Assembly: GCA_023391005.1 (NCBI GenBank)
Contig: JAEWBS010000019.1
Span: 1 to 44,855 of the forward strand
Reading direction: 5' to 3'
Length of the DNA stretch: 44,855 nucleotides
Source of the DNA: Bacillota bacterium
GTDB lineage: Bacteria > Bacillota > Clostridia > Oscillospirales > Ruminococcaceae
A program made the translations under genes and the position numbers. The notes beneath the pieces are model-generated. The model searched no databases and was not told the DNA's origin. It saw nothing but the letters and a program-made list of their open reading frames with translations. Numbering within the stretch: position 1 is the first letter of the stretch; each line of letters begins with the position of its first letter. Below, one piece after another: positions 7,006 through 15,011 of the stretch.

Positions 7006-8646
7006 ATGTCTATCACAGTTGCGGATGCATTACAAATAGGCGGACTTTCGCGTTGCAGGCTTCTGGCCGGGAGCGGCGGACTAGACCGTACAGTCAGCTA
7101 TATCGACGCGATGGAGATCCCCGACATTCAGCCGTGGCTAAAAAAGAATGTACTGGTGATTACGACCGGGTATTCCATACGGGACGATGTTTCGGCCCTG
7201 CCCCGCCTGATCAGCGCCTTGAGCGAGGTCGGCGCAGCCGGGTTGGCTATAAAAACGCGGTTTTTGGGCAATATCCCCTCCGAGGTTATTTGTCTGGCCG
7301 ACCGGCTTGCGGTGCCGCTTATTGAAATTCCGCACGACACGTCGTTTGTCGAGCTGGCCATGCCGCTAATGAAGGCCATGGTCGGCGAGCATAATCGCAA
7401 TTTAGAGTTTTCTGAGCAGATGAATCAGAAGTTCCTTGAGCTTGAGCTTAACAACGGCAGCTTTGACAGCATTGCAAAAACGCTTGCCAATCTGATCGGC
7501 CTCGCAATTGTCATCGCGTCCCGTTCATTTTCGGTGCTGGCTGCCAGCGAGGACAGCCCGCACCAACTGCCGCCCGCGCTGCTGGCTCAGGATGGCAGCA
7601 GCGGTTTTAAGCTGAGCGGGCGTGTCTGCGACTGTCTGGCCGAGGCCCGTGGCGGCGACGTTTTGCTTAATCCCGAGCTGCCCGGGCTGCCGCGCCTGAC
7701 GGTGCGCTGTGTGGTGATACGCAAGCAAATATGCGGCTATATCTGTGTGCTCGGGCAAGATCGCCCGCTGAGCGATATGCAGCTCATTGTGCTCCACCAT
7801 GCCGCGACGAGCGTCGCGCTTGAAATTTCAAAGCTGCAAAAGCTCGACGAGCATGTGCGGTTTATGCAAAACAGCCTGTTTATCGACCTGCTGGCCGGGA
7901 ATGTCAAATCGGCGGCTGAGGCCGAAAGCCGCGCCAGACTGCTGCGCTGGCCGGTTCTGCCGGCGCGGCTGGCGCTCGTTGATGTCGACCGGTTCGGTGC
8001 GGTTATCCGCAATTTTAGCGAGGAAAGAATTCAGGCGCTTAAAGAAAGCCTGCACCAGACGATCTGCGACTGTTTGGCGTCTTATTCCTACCCTTATATT
8101 GCTTTAATTTACGGCAACAGCGTGGTCGTTCTTTTGTCCGACGCCTTTCCGGCGCAGGAATTGACCCAGGCGTTCAGCGTCATCTTTGGTCTGATCAAAA
8201 ACCGATACGGCATTTCGGTCACGGTCGGCATCTCGGACCCGTGCGGCAGCTATGTAACGCTGCGCGCCTTCTACGAGGAGGCCTGCGATGCCGTCGCAAT
8301 CGGGCGGGCAGCCAGCGCGAACAGCCCGGTGCAGATGATTTCAAACGTCCGCTTTGAACAGGCGCTGCTCAAATGCTGCTCGACCGAATATTTTCACCAA
8401 TACGTGCAGAATACGGTCGGAAAGCTTGAGCAGTACGACCGGCAGCATCAAACCGAGCTGACTAAAACGCTGGATATATTGATTGAGAACATGGGGGCCC
8501 GACAGACCACCGCCGAGAAGCTGTATATTCACCGCAACACCCTTGCAAACCGGCTGGCTAAAATCGAGAAAATAATCGAGCTCGATCTGTCAAACGAAAA
8601 TCTCTACCGTCTGGGCTTTGCCTTGCGAATTCGATATTACATTTGA
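7006..8646 (+). CDS. PucR-family transcriptional regulator
   Basis: 546 aa, normal for the family. Domain order: N-terminal PucR domain (residues ~1-130, VADALQIGGL start, DIQPWLKKNVLVITTGYSI in the middle), a central region (~150-430) that usually folds as a GGDEF/CdaR-like module, and a C-terminal helix-turn-helix (about residues 480-545; TTAEKLYIHRNTLANRLAKI). Family members activate purine, allantoin, amino acid or other catabolic genes. It is followed by a terminator and then by the OPT-to-DUF917 locus, so it is the obvious local regulator. Start ATG 7006, preceded by AAGGGGTGG. The effector is unknown; a compound consumed by the neighbouring enzymes is the natural guess. Confidence 0.9.
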   Translation: MSITVADALQIGGLSRCRLLAGSGGLDRTVSYIDAMEIPDIQPWLKKNVLVITTGYSIRDDVSALPRLISALSEVGAAGLAIKTRFLGNIPSEVICLADRLAVPLIEIPHDTSFVELAMPLMKAMVGEHNRNLEFSEQMNQKFLELELNNGSFDSIAKTLANLIGLAIVIASRSFSVLAASEDSPHQLPPALLAQDGSSGFKLSGRVCDCLAEARGGDVLLNPELPGLPRLTVRCVVIRKQICGYICVLGQDRPLSDMQLIVLHHAATSVALEISKLQKLDEHVRFMQNSLFIDLLAGNVKSAAEAESRARLLRWPVLPARLALVDVDRFGAVIRNFSEERIQALKESLHQTICDCLASYSYPYIALIYGNSVVVLLSDAFPAQELTQAFSVIFGLIKNRYGISVTVGISDPCGSYVTLRAFYEEACDAVAIGRAASANSPVQMISNVRFEQALLKCCSTEYFHQYVQNTVGKLEQYDRQHQTELTKTLDILIENMGARQTTAEKLYIHRNTLANRLAKIEKIIELDLSNENLYRLGFALRIRYYI

Positions 8647-8653
8647 TTTTGCA

Positions 8654-8693
8654 GCCCTTCGATGTGCAACCTGCACATCGAAGGGCGTTTTTT
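8654..8693 (+). terminator. Terminator after the PucR gene
   Basis: Perfect 15-bp arms GCCCTTCGATGTGCA / TGCACATCGAAGGGC with a three-base loop, followed by GTTTTTTCG. Separates the regulator from the catabolic operon. Confidence 0.92.
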
Positions 8694-8707
8694 CGTTTCA
8701 GCTTGAA

Positions 8708-8722
8708 TATCGACAGGCGATA
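8708..8722. promoter_or_regulatory. TATCG-N5-CGATA dyad over the -35 box, candidate PucR operator
   Basis: TATCG (8708-8712) and CGATA (8718-8722) flank ACAGG and overlap the -35 hexamer. The same half-sites, one base further apart, embrace the -10 box of the pucR promoter. Binding near -35 suits an activator, binding over -10 suits self-repression. Confidence 0.4.
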
Positions 8723-8738
8723 ATGAAGTTGTTATACT
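8710..8738 (+). promoter_or_regulatory. Promoter of the OPT transporter/catabolic operon
   Basis: -35 TCGACA (8710-8715), 17-bp spacer, -10 TATACT (8733-8738). The start near 8745 leaves a ~235-nt leader. That leader holds complementary GCGCTGC and GCAGCGC segments (around 8802 and 8855), a 13-codon ORF at 8869-8910, and a 7-bp hairpin at 8936-8955 just before the ribosome binding site. Confidence 0.65.
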
Positions 8739-8935
8739 AAAGAACAATCAAATTGGCCGGTACATTTAAAAACTAATCGCGCTTTCAGGACGTTCAGTAG
8801 TGGCGCTGCACGAAAAGGTGTCGCGCTCTTTTTGTACCCTTTCTTGCAAGGGGCGCAGCGCAAAAATTATGAGAAAGGAGAAACCCGGCCGCCCTCCCGC
8901 CAATATTTAGTTGTTCCCTCAACCCCACCGCTGCC

Positions 8936-8955
8936 GTCCGGCCGCAAAGCCGGAC
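8936..8955 (+). other. Hairpin just upstream of the OPT ribosome binding site
   Basis: GTCCGGC-CGCAAA-GCCGGAC, perfect 7-bp stem ending ten bases before AGGAG. It might influence translation start or mRNA stability. No T-tract, so not a terminator. Confidence 0.45.
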
Positions 8956-8978
8956 CCCGAAAAAAGGAGATGACATTG

Positions 8979-10652
8979 ATGAAGAAAGAAAAAATTCCCG
9001 AGTCACAGGTTATCACCGCGTCAGAGCATCCCAAGGCCTTTGAGCCAGCCGTGCTGATCCTCAATATTGTAATGTGCTGTCTGGGTGCCATTATCGGGCT
9101 GGAGCTCATTGTGCGAACCGGCGTAACGCCAAACACCTCTATTGTTGGTGCGTTGTTCGCGATTCTGATTTCTCGCTTACCGATCGCATTCCTAAAGAAG
9201 TATCGCAGCATTCACCGTCAGAACCTCATTCAAACCGCGATTTCGGGCGCGACCTTTGCGGCGGCCAACTGCCTGCTGCTGCCGATCGGTATTCCGGTCG
9301 TCATGGGAAGACCCGATCTCGTCTTCCCGATGCTGATCGGTGTCTTTCTGGCCACCTGCATCGACGCGACGATTCTCTACAAAACCTTTGATTCTGAGAT
9401 GTACCCCGCCGAGGGCGCATGGCCTCCCGGTGTGGCTGCGGCAGAATCGATTCTGGCCGTCGTAGAAAAAGGGCGTAAGGCCTTTTTGCTGGTTATCGGT
9501 ATCGTTATCGGTTGGGTCGGCAAAATCGCGGGTATTCCCACCGACCTTTTAGGCGTCTCGTGGTTCGGCGATTTTTACGCCATGCTGGCATTGGGCGTCG
9601 GCTCGATCATTATCGGCGTTATCAAGACCAACGGCTTTGTTGTGTCGCTGTTCGGACACAGCGCAACGCTGGTCTCCGGGCTGTTCGGTGCGGATTTTGT
9701 TTTCAGCAACCACGCCATGATCAACTATATGCCTCACGGCGCGATGATCGGAGCGGGCGCCGTCTCACTGCTGCAGTGCGCGTTTATGCTGTTTAAAAAG
9801 AGCGATGACGACGCGACCGCAGCCGGAAAATTCACAAGCAGCATGAGAACGCTCAAGAGAACACTCGGCTGGGGCTATATCGCCTATTTTGTGGTGGCGA
9901 TTCTGATAGCGGTTATCACCGGCATCTACAGCGGCATGGGCTTTGTGCAGCTGCTGCTCTGGCTGATCTTCGCGGCGTTCGCGGCCATCGCCTCTGAATT
10001 GATCGTCGGTATTTCGGCCATGTATTCGGGCTGGTTCCCGGGCTTTGCCACCGCGCTGATCTTTTTGTTGGTCGGCATGCTCATGGGCTTCCCGCCTATG
10101 GCGCTCGCGATGCTGGTCGGCTATACGGCGGCGACCGGCCCCGCTTTCTCGGATATGGCTTATGACTTAAAATGCGGCTACATCCTCAGAGGCTCGGGTG
10201 CTGACCCGGCGCTTGAGAAAGAAGGGCGCAAGCAGCAGTTCTACTGCGAGATTTTCTCCTTCTTTATCGCGTTCGCCATGGTCGCGTTCCTTGCGAATAC
10301 TTACTTTAGTCAGGGCATGTTCGCCCCCGTCAGCAAAACCTTTGCCACCACCATTGACGCGGGCACCAGCGCCGAGGTGGCTAAGTGGCTGGCGATCTGG
10401 TCGATTCCGGGCGCTATCATCCAGTTTATCGGCGGCAAGCGGCAGATCGGCATTCTGTTCGCCACCGGCCTGTTGGTCGGCAGCATCATGAACGGCCTGA
10501 CCATCATTGTCGGCCTCGCCATCCGTCTGATCGCCGTCCATCAAAACAAAGAGAACGAGCAGGTGCTCAACATTCTGGGCGCCGGCGCGTTGGCCGGAGC
10601 TGCGGTCTACAGCTTCTTCACCGCCACACTGGGTCTGGCAAAACACAAGTAA
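8979..10652 (+). CDS. OPT family oligopeptide/small-molecule transporter
   Basis: Proton-coupled secondary transporter of the OPT/YSL superfamily, 557 aa with about 14-16 hydrophobic segments. Family features visible: N-terminal LILNIVMCCLGAIIGLELIV helix, the PGVAAAESILAVVEKG segment and the TGPAFSDMAYDLKCGYILRG motif in the second half. Prokaryotic members import oligopeptides or peptide-like compounds. The open frame extends 49 codons upstream, but the start at ATG 8979 is supported by AAGGAG nine bases before. It heads the catabolic locus and presumably supplies its substrate. The nitroreductase gene follows after 208 bp. Precise substrate unknown: a modified or cyclic peptide or hydantoin-like compound would match the enzymes downstream (inference). 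Confidence 0.9.
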   Translation: MKKEKIPESQVITASEHPKAFEPAVLILNIVMCCLGAIIGLELIVRTGVTPNTSIVGALFAILISRLPIAFLKKYRSIHRQNLIQTAISGATFAAANCLLLPIGIPVVMGRPDLVFPMLIGVFLATCIDATILYKTFDSEMYPAEGAWPPGVAAAESILAVVEKGRKAFLLVIGIVIGWVGKIAGIPTDLLGVSWFGDFYAMLALGVGSIIIGVIKTNGFVVSLFGHSATLVSGLFGADFVFSNHAMINYMPHGAMIGAGAVSLLQCAFMLFKKSDDDATAAGKFTSSMRTLKRTLGWGYIAYFVVAILIAVITGIYSGMGFVQLLLWLIFAAFAAIASELIVGISAMYSGWFPGFATALIFLLVGMLMGFPPMALAMLVGYTAATGPAFSDMAYDLKCGYILRGSGADPALEKEGRKQQFYCEIFSFFIAFAMVAFLANTYFSQGMFAPVSKTFATTIDAGTSAEVAKWLAIWSIPGAIIQFIGGKRQIGILFATGLLVGSIMNGLTIIVGLAIRLIAVHQNKENEQVLNILGAGALAGAAVYSFFTATLGLAKHK

Positions 10653-10693
10653 TCCCATTTTTATCCCCCTGTTTTAAAATCTGCCGCGCGATT

Positions 10694-10727
10694 CCCGTGC
10701 TTATCCCTGAAAAGAGATAAGCACGGG
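10694..10727 (+). other. Hairpin between the OPT and nitroreductase genes
   Basis: CCCGTGCTTATC / GATAAGCACGGG, perfect 12-bp stem with a ten-base loop, no T-tract. Possibly an mRNA-stability or partial termination element that sets the transporter apart from the enzymes. A smaller 6-bp hairpin lies at 10782-10800. Confidence 0.5.
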
Positions 10728-10860
10728 CTGCGGGCGCGTCCCCCACAAAGCCCGTACCGGCTTTGATTATGGCGCACATCAAAACCGCGAACGACGGTTT
10801 ACAGTCTATGCGGCCCCTTTATATTCCCTGAATTTTTGCAAAGTAAGGAGGGCAATGCCC

Positions 10861-11388
10861 ATGGAACTATCAGACGCCATCAGCCGCAGAAGAAGCATTC
10901 GCAAATTTGTCGACCGTCCTGTGGCGACCGAGCTGCTGGCCGAGCTGGTTCGCGCGGGCGCGGTTGCGCCCAGTGCCAGCAATCTTCAGGCCTGGCAGTT
11001 TGTTGTCATTAACGAACCCGAGCTGGTGCGAAAGGTCGACCTGTTCAGCCCCGGACTCAGCGGAAGGCCGCCCGCGATCATCGCCATCTGCTCGGATATG
11101 GACTACGCCGGTGCGCACGGGTCGGTCAATTCTGAGATCTACGGTTGCATCATGGACGCGTCGATGGCCGGTGAAAACATTATGCTCAAGGCGCTGGAGT
11201 TTGATCTTGGCACCTGTGCCATCAAATCTTATAACGCGGCGGCGGTCGCCAAGCTGCTAAAGCTGCCCGATCACTTTCGGATCGAGCTTTTGATCTCGGT
11301 CGGATACCCCGAGGGCGATCTAAAGCCTCGCCGCCTGCGCCCGCTCGAAGAAATTCTGCACTGGAACATCTGGGAGGAAGCGACATGA
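10861..11388 (+). CDS. Nitroreductase-family FMN oxidoreductase
   Basis: 175 aa. The N-terminal SRRRSIRKFVDRPV and APSASNLQAWQFVVI segments are the FMN-binding signatures of the nitroreductase fold, and LISVGYPEGDLKPRRLRPLEEI near the C-terminus matches its last strand and tail. These enzymes use FMN and NAD(P)H to reduce nitro groups, enones, quinones or imines. Of two in-frame ATG codons, 10861 is nine bases from AGGAGG while 10855 is three, so I use 10861. Overlaps the next gene by 4 bp (ATGA), a sign of translational coupling. In this operon it probably reduces a double bond or imine in the pathway intermediate; that is inference. Confidence 0.85.
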   Translation: MELSDAISRRRSIRKFVDRPVATELLAELVRAGAVAPSASNLQAWQFVVINEPELVRKVDLFSPGLSGRPPAIIAICSDMDYAGAHGSVNSEIYGCIMDASMAGENIMLKALEFDLGTCAIKSYNAAAVAKLLKLPDHFRIELLISVGYPEGDLKPRRLRPLEEILHWNIWEEAT

Positions 11389-11663
11389 ATGAACAGACGT
11401 ATCAAACCAGCTTAGAGCTGCTGATCTACATGTTAACCAGCGCGGCCGCCTTGGGCGGCGAACCTAAAATTTACGGTCCGCTGAGGCTGGCCACCGCCTC
11501 CCAGCGGCTCGGGCAGATGATGCTCGACCATGATCCGGAAAACCAGATTCTTCGGGAGCTCGTGGATATCATAGAGAACGGCAAGCACAAGACCATGTCC
11601 GACGAGGCAGGCTTTTACGCGATGCTGCAGGACGCGGTCGCCAAGCTTGTCGATCTGATGTAA
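11385..11663 (+). CDS. Small conserved protein, DUF6092-like
   Basis: 92 aa, mostly helical: LELLIYMLTSAAALGGEPKIYGPLRLATASQRLG then IENGKHKTMSDEAGFYAMLQ. The YMLTSA...YGPLRL pattern recalls the DUF6092 family, whose function is unknown; my assignment is by memory of the pattern and only moderately sure. Start ATG 11385 overlaps the nitroreductase stop by four bases. No membrane segment or metal-binding motif. It may be a subunit or chaperone of the neighbouring nitroreductase, given the coupling. Confidence 0.7.
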   Translation: MNEQTYQTSLELLIYMLTSAAALGGEPKIYGPLRLATASQRLGQMMLDHDPENQILRELVDIIENGKHKTMSDEAGFYAMLQDAVAKLVDLM

Positions 11664-11724
11664 TACCGCCACTTCCCCACAATCATCTTGCGGATGATAC
11701 AAATAATTCAACGGAGGAACAGCA

Positions 11725-12666
11725 ATGCTCATTAAGCAGATTATTGAGGCTTTTGATATTTTAGACAGCAGCACCGTCACCGGTGCCGACGTTGAACGCT
11801 ACTTAAAGGCGATCAAGCCGGATGCGCAAACCGAGGTTTATGAATTAAAGGGCCCTCAGGGCAGCACCGATATGGTCAAGGTTCGCATTCCGGGCGCCCA
11901 GGGCAAGGCCTGCGGCGGCACGGCCCCCACCATCGGCATTTTAGGGCGGTTGGGCGGCATCGGCGCACGGCCCGAGGTCATCGGGTTTGTGTCGGACGGC
12001 GACGGCGCGCTGGCGGCCATTGCCGTTGCGGCTAAGCTGTTGGATATGCAGCAAAAGGGCGATTACCTCGAGGGCGACGTCTTTATCTCCACCCAGATTT
12101 GTCCCCACGCGCCGACGGCGCCGCACAAGCCGGTGCCGTTCATGGGCTCGCCGGTCGAGATGTCACAGGTGAACCGCGAGGAGGTCTCTCCCGAGCTCGA
12201 CGCGATTCTATCGGTCGATACCACCAAGGGCAACCGCGTCATCAACACCCGGGGCTTTGCGATTTCGCCGACCGTCAAGGAAGGCTATATTCTGAGAACC
12301 TCCGAGGATTTGCTCGAGCAGATGCAGATTACGACCGGGCGGCTGCCCTATGTCTTCCCGCTCGCGACGCAGGACATCACCCCTTACGGCAATGATCTGC
12401 ACCATCTCAACAGCATTCTTCAGCCGTCGACCGCCACGAATGCCCCCGTGGTCGGCGTCGCCATCACGACCGAGGTCATGGTGCCCGGCTGCGCCACCGG
12501 CGCCAGCCATTTTGCCGACGTGGAGGAAGCGTCGCGCTTCATGCTCGAAGTCGCCAAATATTTTGGCAAGGGCGATCTTAAATTCTACGATGAGGCGGAA
12601 TTCGCCCATATGAAGCAGCTTTACGGCCCGATGAACCATCTGATGACCCTTGGTAACCAAAATTAA
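11725..12666 (+). CDS. DUF1177 family protein
   Basis: 313 aa, full length for DUF1177. Visible conserved blocks: TIGILGRLGGIGARPEVIGFVSDGDGAL (residues ~71-98, written here in the order seen), FISTQICPHAPT (~123-134), ILSVDTTKGNRVINTRGFAISPT, and VVGVAITTEVMVPGCATG. The SDGDGALAAIAVAAKLL stretch followed by a buried strand resembles the metal-site region of M20/M42 aminopeptidases, so a hydrolase-like fold is possible, but I cannot identify the usual metal ligands with confidence. Start ATG 11725 after GGAGGAACAGCA. It is followed by aroM-like gene 25 bp downstream. Biochemical function unknown. Confidence 0.85.
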   Translation: MLIKQIIEAFDILDSSTVTGADVERYLKAIKPDAQTEVYELKGPQGSTDMVKVRIPGAQGKACGGTAPTIGILGRLGGIGARPEVIGFVSDGDGALAAIAVAAKLLDMQQKGDYLEGDVFISTQICPHAPTAPHKPVPFMGSPVEMSQVNREEVSPELDAILSVDTTKGNRVINTRGFAISPTVKEGYILRTSEDLLEQMQITTGRLPYVFPLATQDITPYGNDLHHLNSILQPSTATNAPVVGVAITTEVMVPGCATGASHFADVEEASRFMLEVAKYFGKGDLKFYDEAEFAHMKQLYGPMNHLMTLGNQN

Positions 12667-12691
12667 CACGCAGCGTCAGGAGGGAGCTTTT

Positions 12692-13366
12692 ATGAAAATA
12701 GGTGCCATTACCATCGGGCAAGCGCCCAGAACCGATGTCACCGATGATATCCTGCATATTTTCGGCGGTAAAATTGAACTGCTGCAGCGGGGCGGGCTCG
12801 ACGGTCTGACCGCCGTGCAGATTGCGGAATTCAAACCCGGCCCCGAGGATTATGTGCTGGTTTCGCGCTTAAACGACGGCAGCTCGGTAACCTTTGCCGA
12901 GCGCTTCATCCTGCCCAGATTGCAGGAATGCATCAACGAGCTCGAGGCCGAGGGTGTGCGGCTGATTATGTTTTTCTGCACCGGCGACTTTCCGGACAGC
13001 CTGACCGCGCATGTGCCGCTCGTCTACCCCTGCGACATATTAAATCAGGTTGCGCCGCTTTTAAGCAAGCAGTCAAACATCGTCACTGTCACCCCCTCTC
13101 CGCTTCAGGTGGCGCAATGCGAGCAAAAATGGGCGAACTTTGTCAAAACGGTCAAGGCGGTTCCGGCCTCGCCCTACGGCCCGTTTGAAGACTTAGAGCG
13201 GGCCGCCGAAGAAATTGCCGCAATGGACGCCGACCTCGTCATTCTGGACTGCATCGGCTTTACGCAGGAAATGAAGAATATGTTCGCCAAAAAGACCGGC
13301 AAGCTGGTTGTACTGCCCAGAACGCTGCTGGCACGCGTCATTTCTGAGCTGACCGACGTCGAATAG
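12692..13366 (+). CDS. AroM family protein
   Basis: 224 aa. The N-terminus GAITIGQAPRTDVTDDI is the hallmark of the AroM family; IMFFCTGDFPDSL and LVILDCIGFTQEMKN are further conserved blocks, each with a cysteine, reminiscent of the two-cysteine layout in Asp/Glu racemase-like folds. AroM has no established reaction. The ATG at 12692 follows AGGAGGGAG; an upstream in-frame ATG overlaps the DUF1177 gene and has no site. 25 bp after DUF1177 and 11 bp before the M29-like gene, inside the operon. Confidence 0.9.
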   Translation: MKIGAITIGQAPRTDVTDDILHIFGGKIELLQRGGLDGLTAVQIAEFKPGPEDYVLVSRLNDGSSVTFAERFILPRLQECINELEAEGVRLIMFFCTGDFPDSLTAHVPLVYPCDILNQVAPLLSKQSNIVTVTPSPLQVAQCEQKWANFVKTVKAVPASPYGPFEDLERAAEEIAAMDADLVILDCIGFTQEMKNMFAKKTGKLVVLPRTLLARVISELTDVE

Positions 13367-13377
13367 GGGGCGGCTGC

Positions 13378-14319
13378 ATGGATTTAGTTGAAATCTCCCG
13401 CAACATCCTGATCGATTGCATGGGCGTCAAGCCGAAGGAAGAGGTGCTGATTGTCACCGACGACACCCGAATTCCGATCGCGCAGGCCCTTTATGAGGGC
13501 GCGCGTTCGCTGGGCTGCGAGGCGATGCTGACGGTGATGCAGGAGCGGACGCTCAACGGCGAGGAGCCCCCCGGCACCGTCGCTGAGGCGATGCGTGCGG
13601 CCGACGTTGTGCTCTGCCCCACCGCAAAATCGCTGACCCACACCAACGCGCGCATCAACGCCGCCAAGGCGGGCACCCGCGTGGCAACGATGCCGGGCAT
13701 TACCGAAGAGATGTTCGGGCGCGGCGCTATGACCGCCGATTACGCCGAGGTGGCGCGGCTGACCGATAAAATCACCCGATTGCTGACCGACTGCAAAACC
13801 GCCCGCATCGAAAAGGACGGCTGCGTGCTGACGCTGAACCTTGAGGGGCGTCAGGGCGTGCCGAGCCCCGGTGTCTACAAGCTGCCGGGGCAGTGCGGCA
13901 ACCTGCCCTCTGGCGAGGCGTACATCGCCCCGCTTGAGGACGGCGTCAACGGCGAGATGATTATTGACGGTTCAATGGTGGGCATCGGTAAACTCGCGTC
14001 ACCGCTGCGGGTGGTCATCCGGGACGGAAAGCTGCAATCGATCAACGGCGAGAAAAGTGCGCTTTTACAGGTGCTGCTCGCCAACGAACGCAACGCCACG
14101 GTGGGCGAGCTTGGGATCGGCACTAACCGCGCCGCCATTTTAAACGGCGTTATCCTTGAGGACGAAAAGGTGTACGGCACGGTGCATATCGCCTTTGGCA
14201 CCAACACCTCGTTTGGCGGCGTCAATAAGGCCGACTGCCATATGGACGGCATCATTTTAAAGCCAACCCTGTATTTTGACGACCAACTGATTATCGACCG
14301 GGGGAATTTTGTCGTCTGA
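13378..14319 (+). CDS. M29-type aminopeptidase-like metalloenzyme (AmpS/NicX superfamily)
   Basis: 313 aa. The C-terminal metal site of the M29 family is present: Glu180 in GNLPSGEAYIAP, Glu244 in GELGIGTN, Glu263 in EDEK, His270 in VHIAFG, and His288/Asp290 in CHMDG. The same fold and metal residues occur in the ring-opening enzyme NicX (2,5-dihydroxypyridine dioxygenase). At 313 aa it is ~100 shorter than true M29 aminopeptidases (about 410) and nearer to NicX, so peptide hydrolysis is not certain. Start ATG 13378 directly after GGGGGCGGC. Expected cytoplasmic, acting on the compound imported by the OPT protein. Reaction undetermined: aminopeptidase or ring-opening. Confidence 0.8.
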   Translation: MDLVEISRNILIDCMGVKPKEEVLIVTDDTRIPIAQALYEGARSLGCEAMLTVMQERTLNGEEPPGTVAEAMRAADVVLCPTAKSLTHTNARINAAKAGTRVATMPGITEEMFGRGAMTADYAEVARLTDKITRLLTDCKTARIEKDGCVLTLNLEGRQGVPSPGVYKLPGQCGNLPSGEAYIAPLEDGVNGEMIIDGSMVGIGKLASPLRVVIRDGKLQSINGEKSALLQVLLANERNATVGELGIGTNRAAILNGVILEDEKVYGTVHIAFGTNTSFGGVNKADCHMDGIILKPTLYFDDQLIIDRGNFVV

Positions 14320-14348
14320 CACCCCCTTGTAAAAGGAGATGAAAGCCA

Positions 14349-15011
14349 ATGTTTCAGGTAGGCGTTATCCGTGTGCTGACCTCGGAGGATCAAGAATTTG
14401 TCGATCTGCACGGCAAGGTTATCGAGGCGCATTTTCCGGGCATCCGGTGCGTTTCAAAATGCATCCCCGACCAGTGGGAGGGCATTCACAGCCACGAATT
14501 AGAGCAGATTGCGGTACCCAAGATCGTGGAGACCGCTAAATCGTTTGAGAACGTCGATATGATCATTGTCAGCTGCGCCGACGACCCCGGCGTGGTGGAG
14601 ATCCGGCAGGCGCTGCCCGGTATGCCGGTGACGGGCGGCGGCGAGACCACCGCCGCGCTGGCACTCAAATACGGGCAAAAAATTGCGATTCTTGGCATTG
14701 TCGACTATGCGCCCAAGGCGTATCTGCGCATGATTCCCGACAACATTATCGCCGTCGGCAAACCCGAGGGCGTCGACAGCACACTCGATCTGATGACCCC
14801 CGAGGGTCGGGCAAGCTGCCTTAAAACGGCCCGCGAACTCAAAGAAATGGGTGCCGAGGTCATCGCGCTGGGCTGCACCGGCCTGACGACCATCGGCATC
14901 GCGCAGGAAATTGAGCGCGCGGTCGGCATCCCGGTGATCGATCCGGTGCTGGCCGAGGGAACCTTTGCGTACTTTGAAGCGATCCGACATTCTAAGCGAA
15001 ACGGGGAATAA
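14349..15011 (+). CDS. Asp/Glu/hydantoin racemase family protein
   Basis: 220 aa, the usual size. Racemases of this superfamily use two cysteines facing each other: here Cys76 in IVSCADDPGVVEIRQ, closely matching the C-x-DDPG motif of hydantoin racemases, and Cys176 in ALGCTGLTTIG. VTGGGETTAALAL between them binds the substrate carboxylate or ring in relatives. A cofactor-independent 1,1-proton-transfer enzyme acting on a hydantoin or amino acid-like compound is likely. ATG 14349 lies ten bases after AGGAG. 29 bp after the M29-like gene; its stop is immediately followed by the DUF917 start. Confidence 0.88.
   Translation: MFQVGVIRVLTSEDQEFVDLHGKVIEAHFPGIRCVSKCIPDQWEGIHSHELEQIAVPKIVETAKSFENVDMIIVSCADDPGVVEIRQALPGMPVTGGGETTAALALKYGQKIAILGIVDYAPKAYLRMIPDNIIAVGKPEGVDSTLDLMTPEGRASCLKTARELKEMGAEVIALGCTGLTTIGIAQEIERAVGIPVIDPVLAEGTFAYFEAIRHSKRNGE

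Noticed and set aside
12208..12669. 153-codon minus-strand ORF opposite DUF1177
   Set aside because: Antisense shadow in a GC-rich gene; no start signal.
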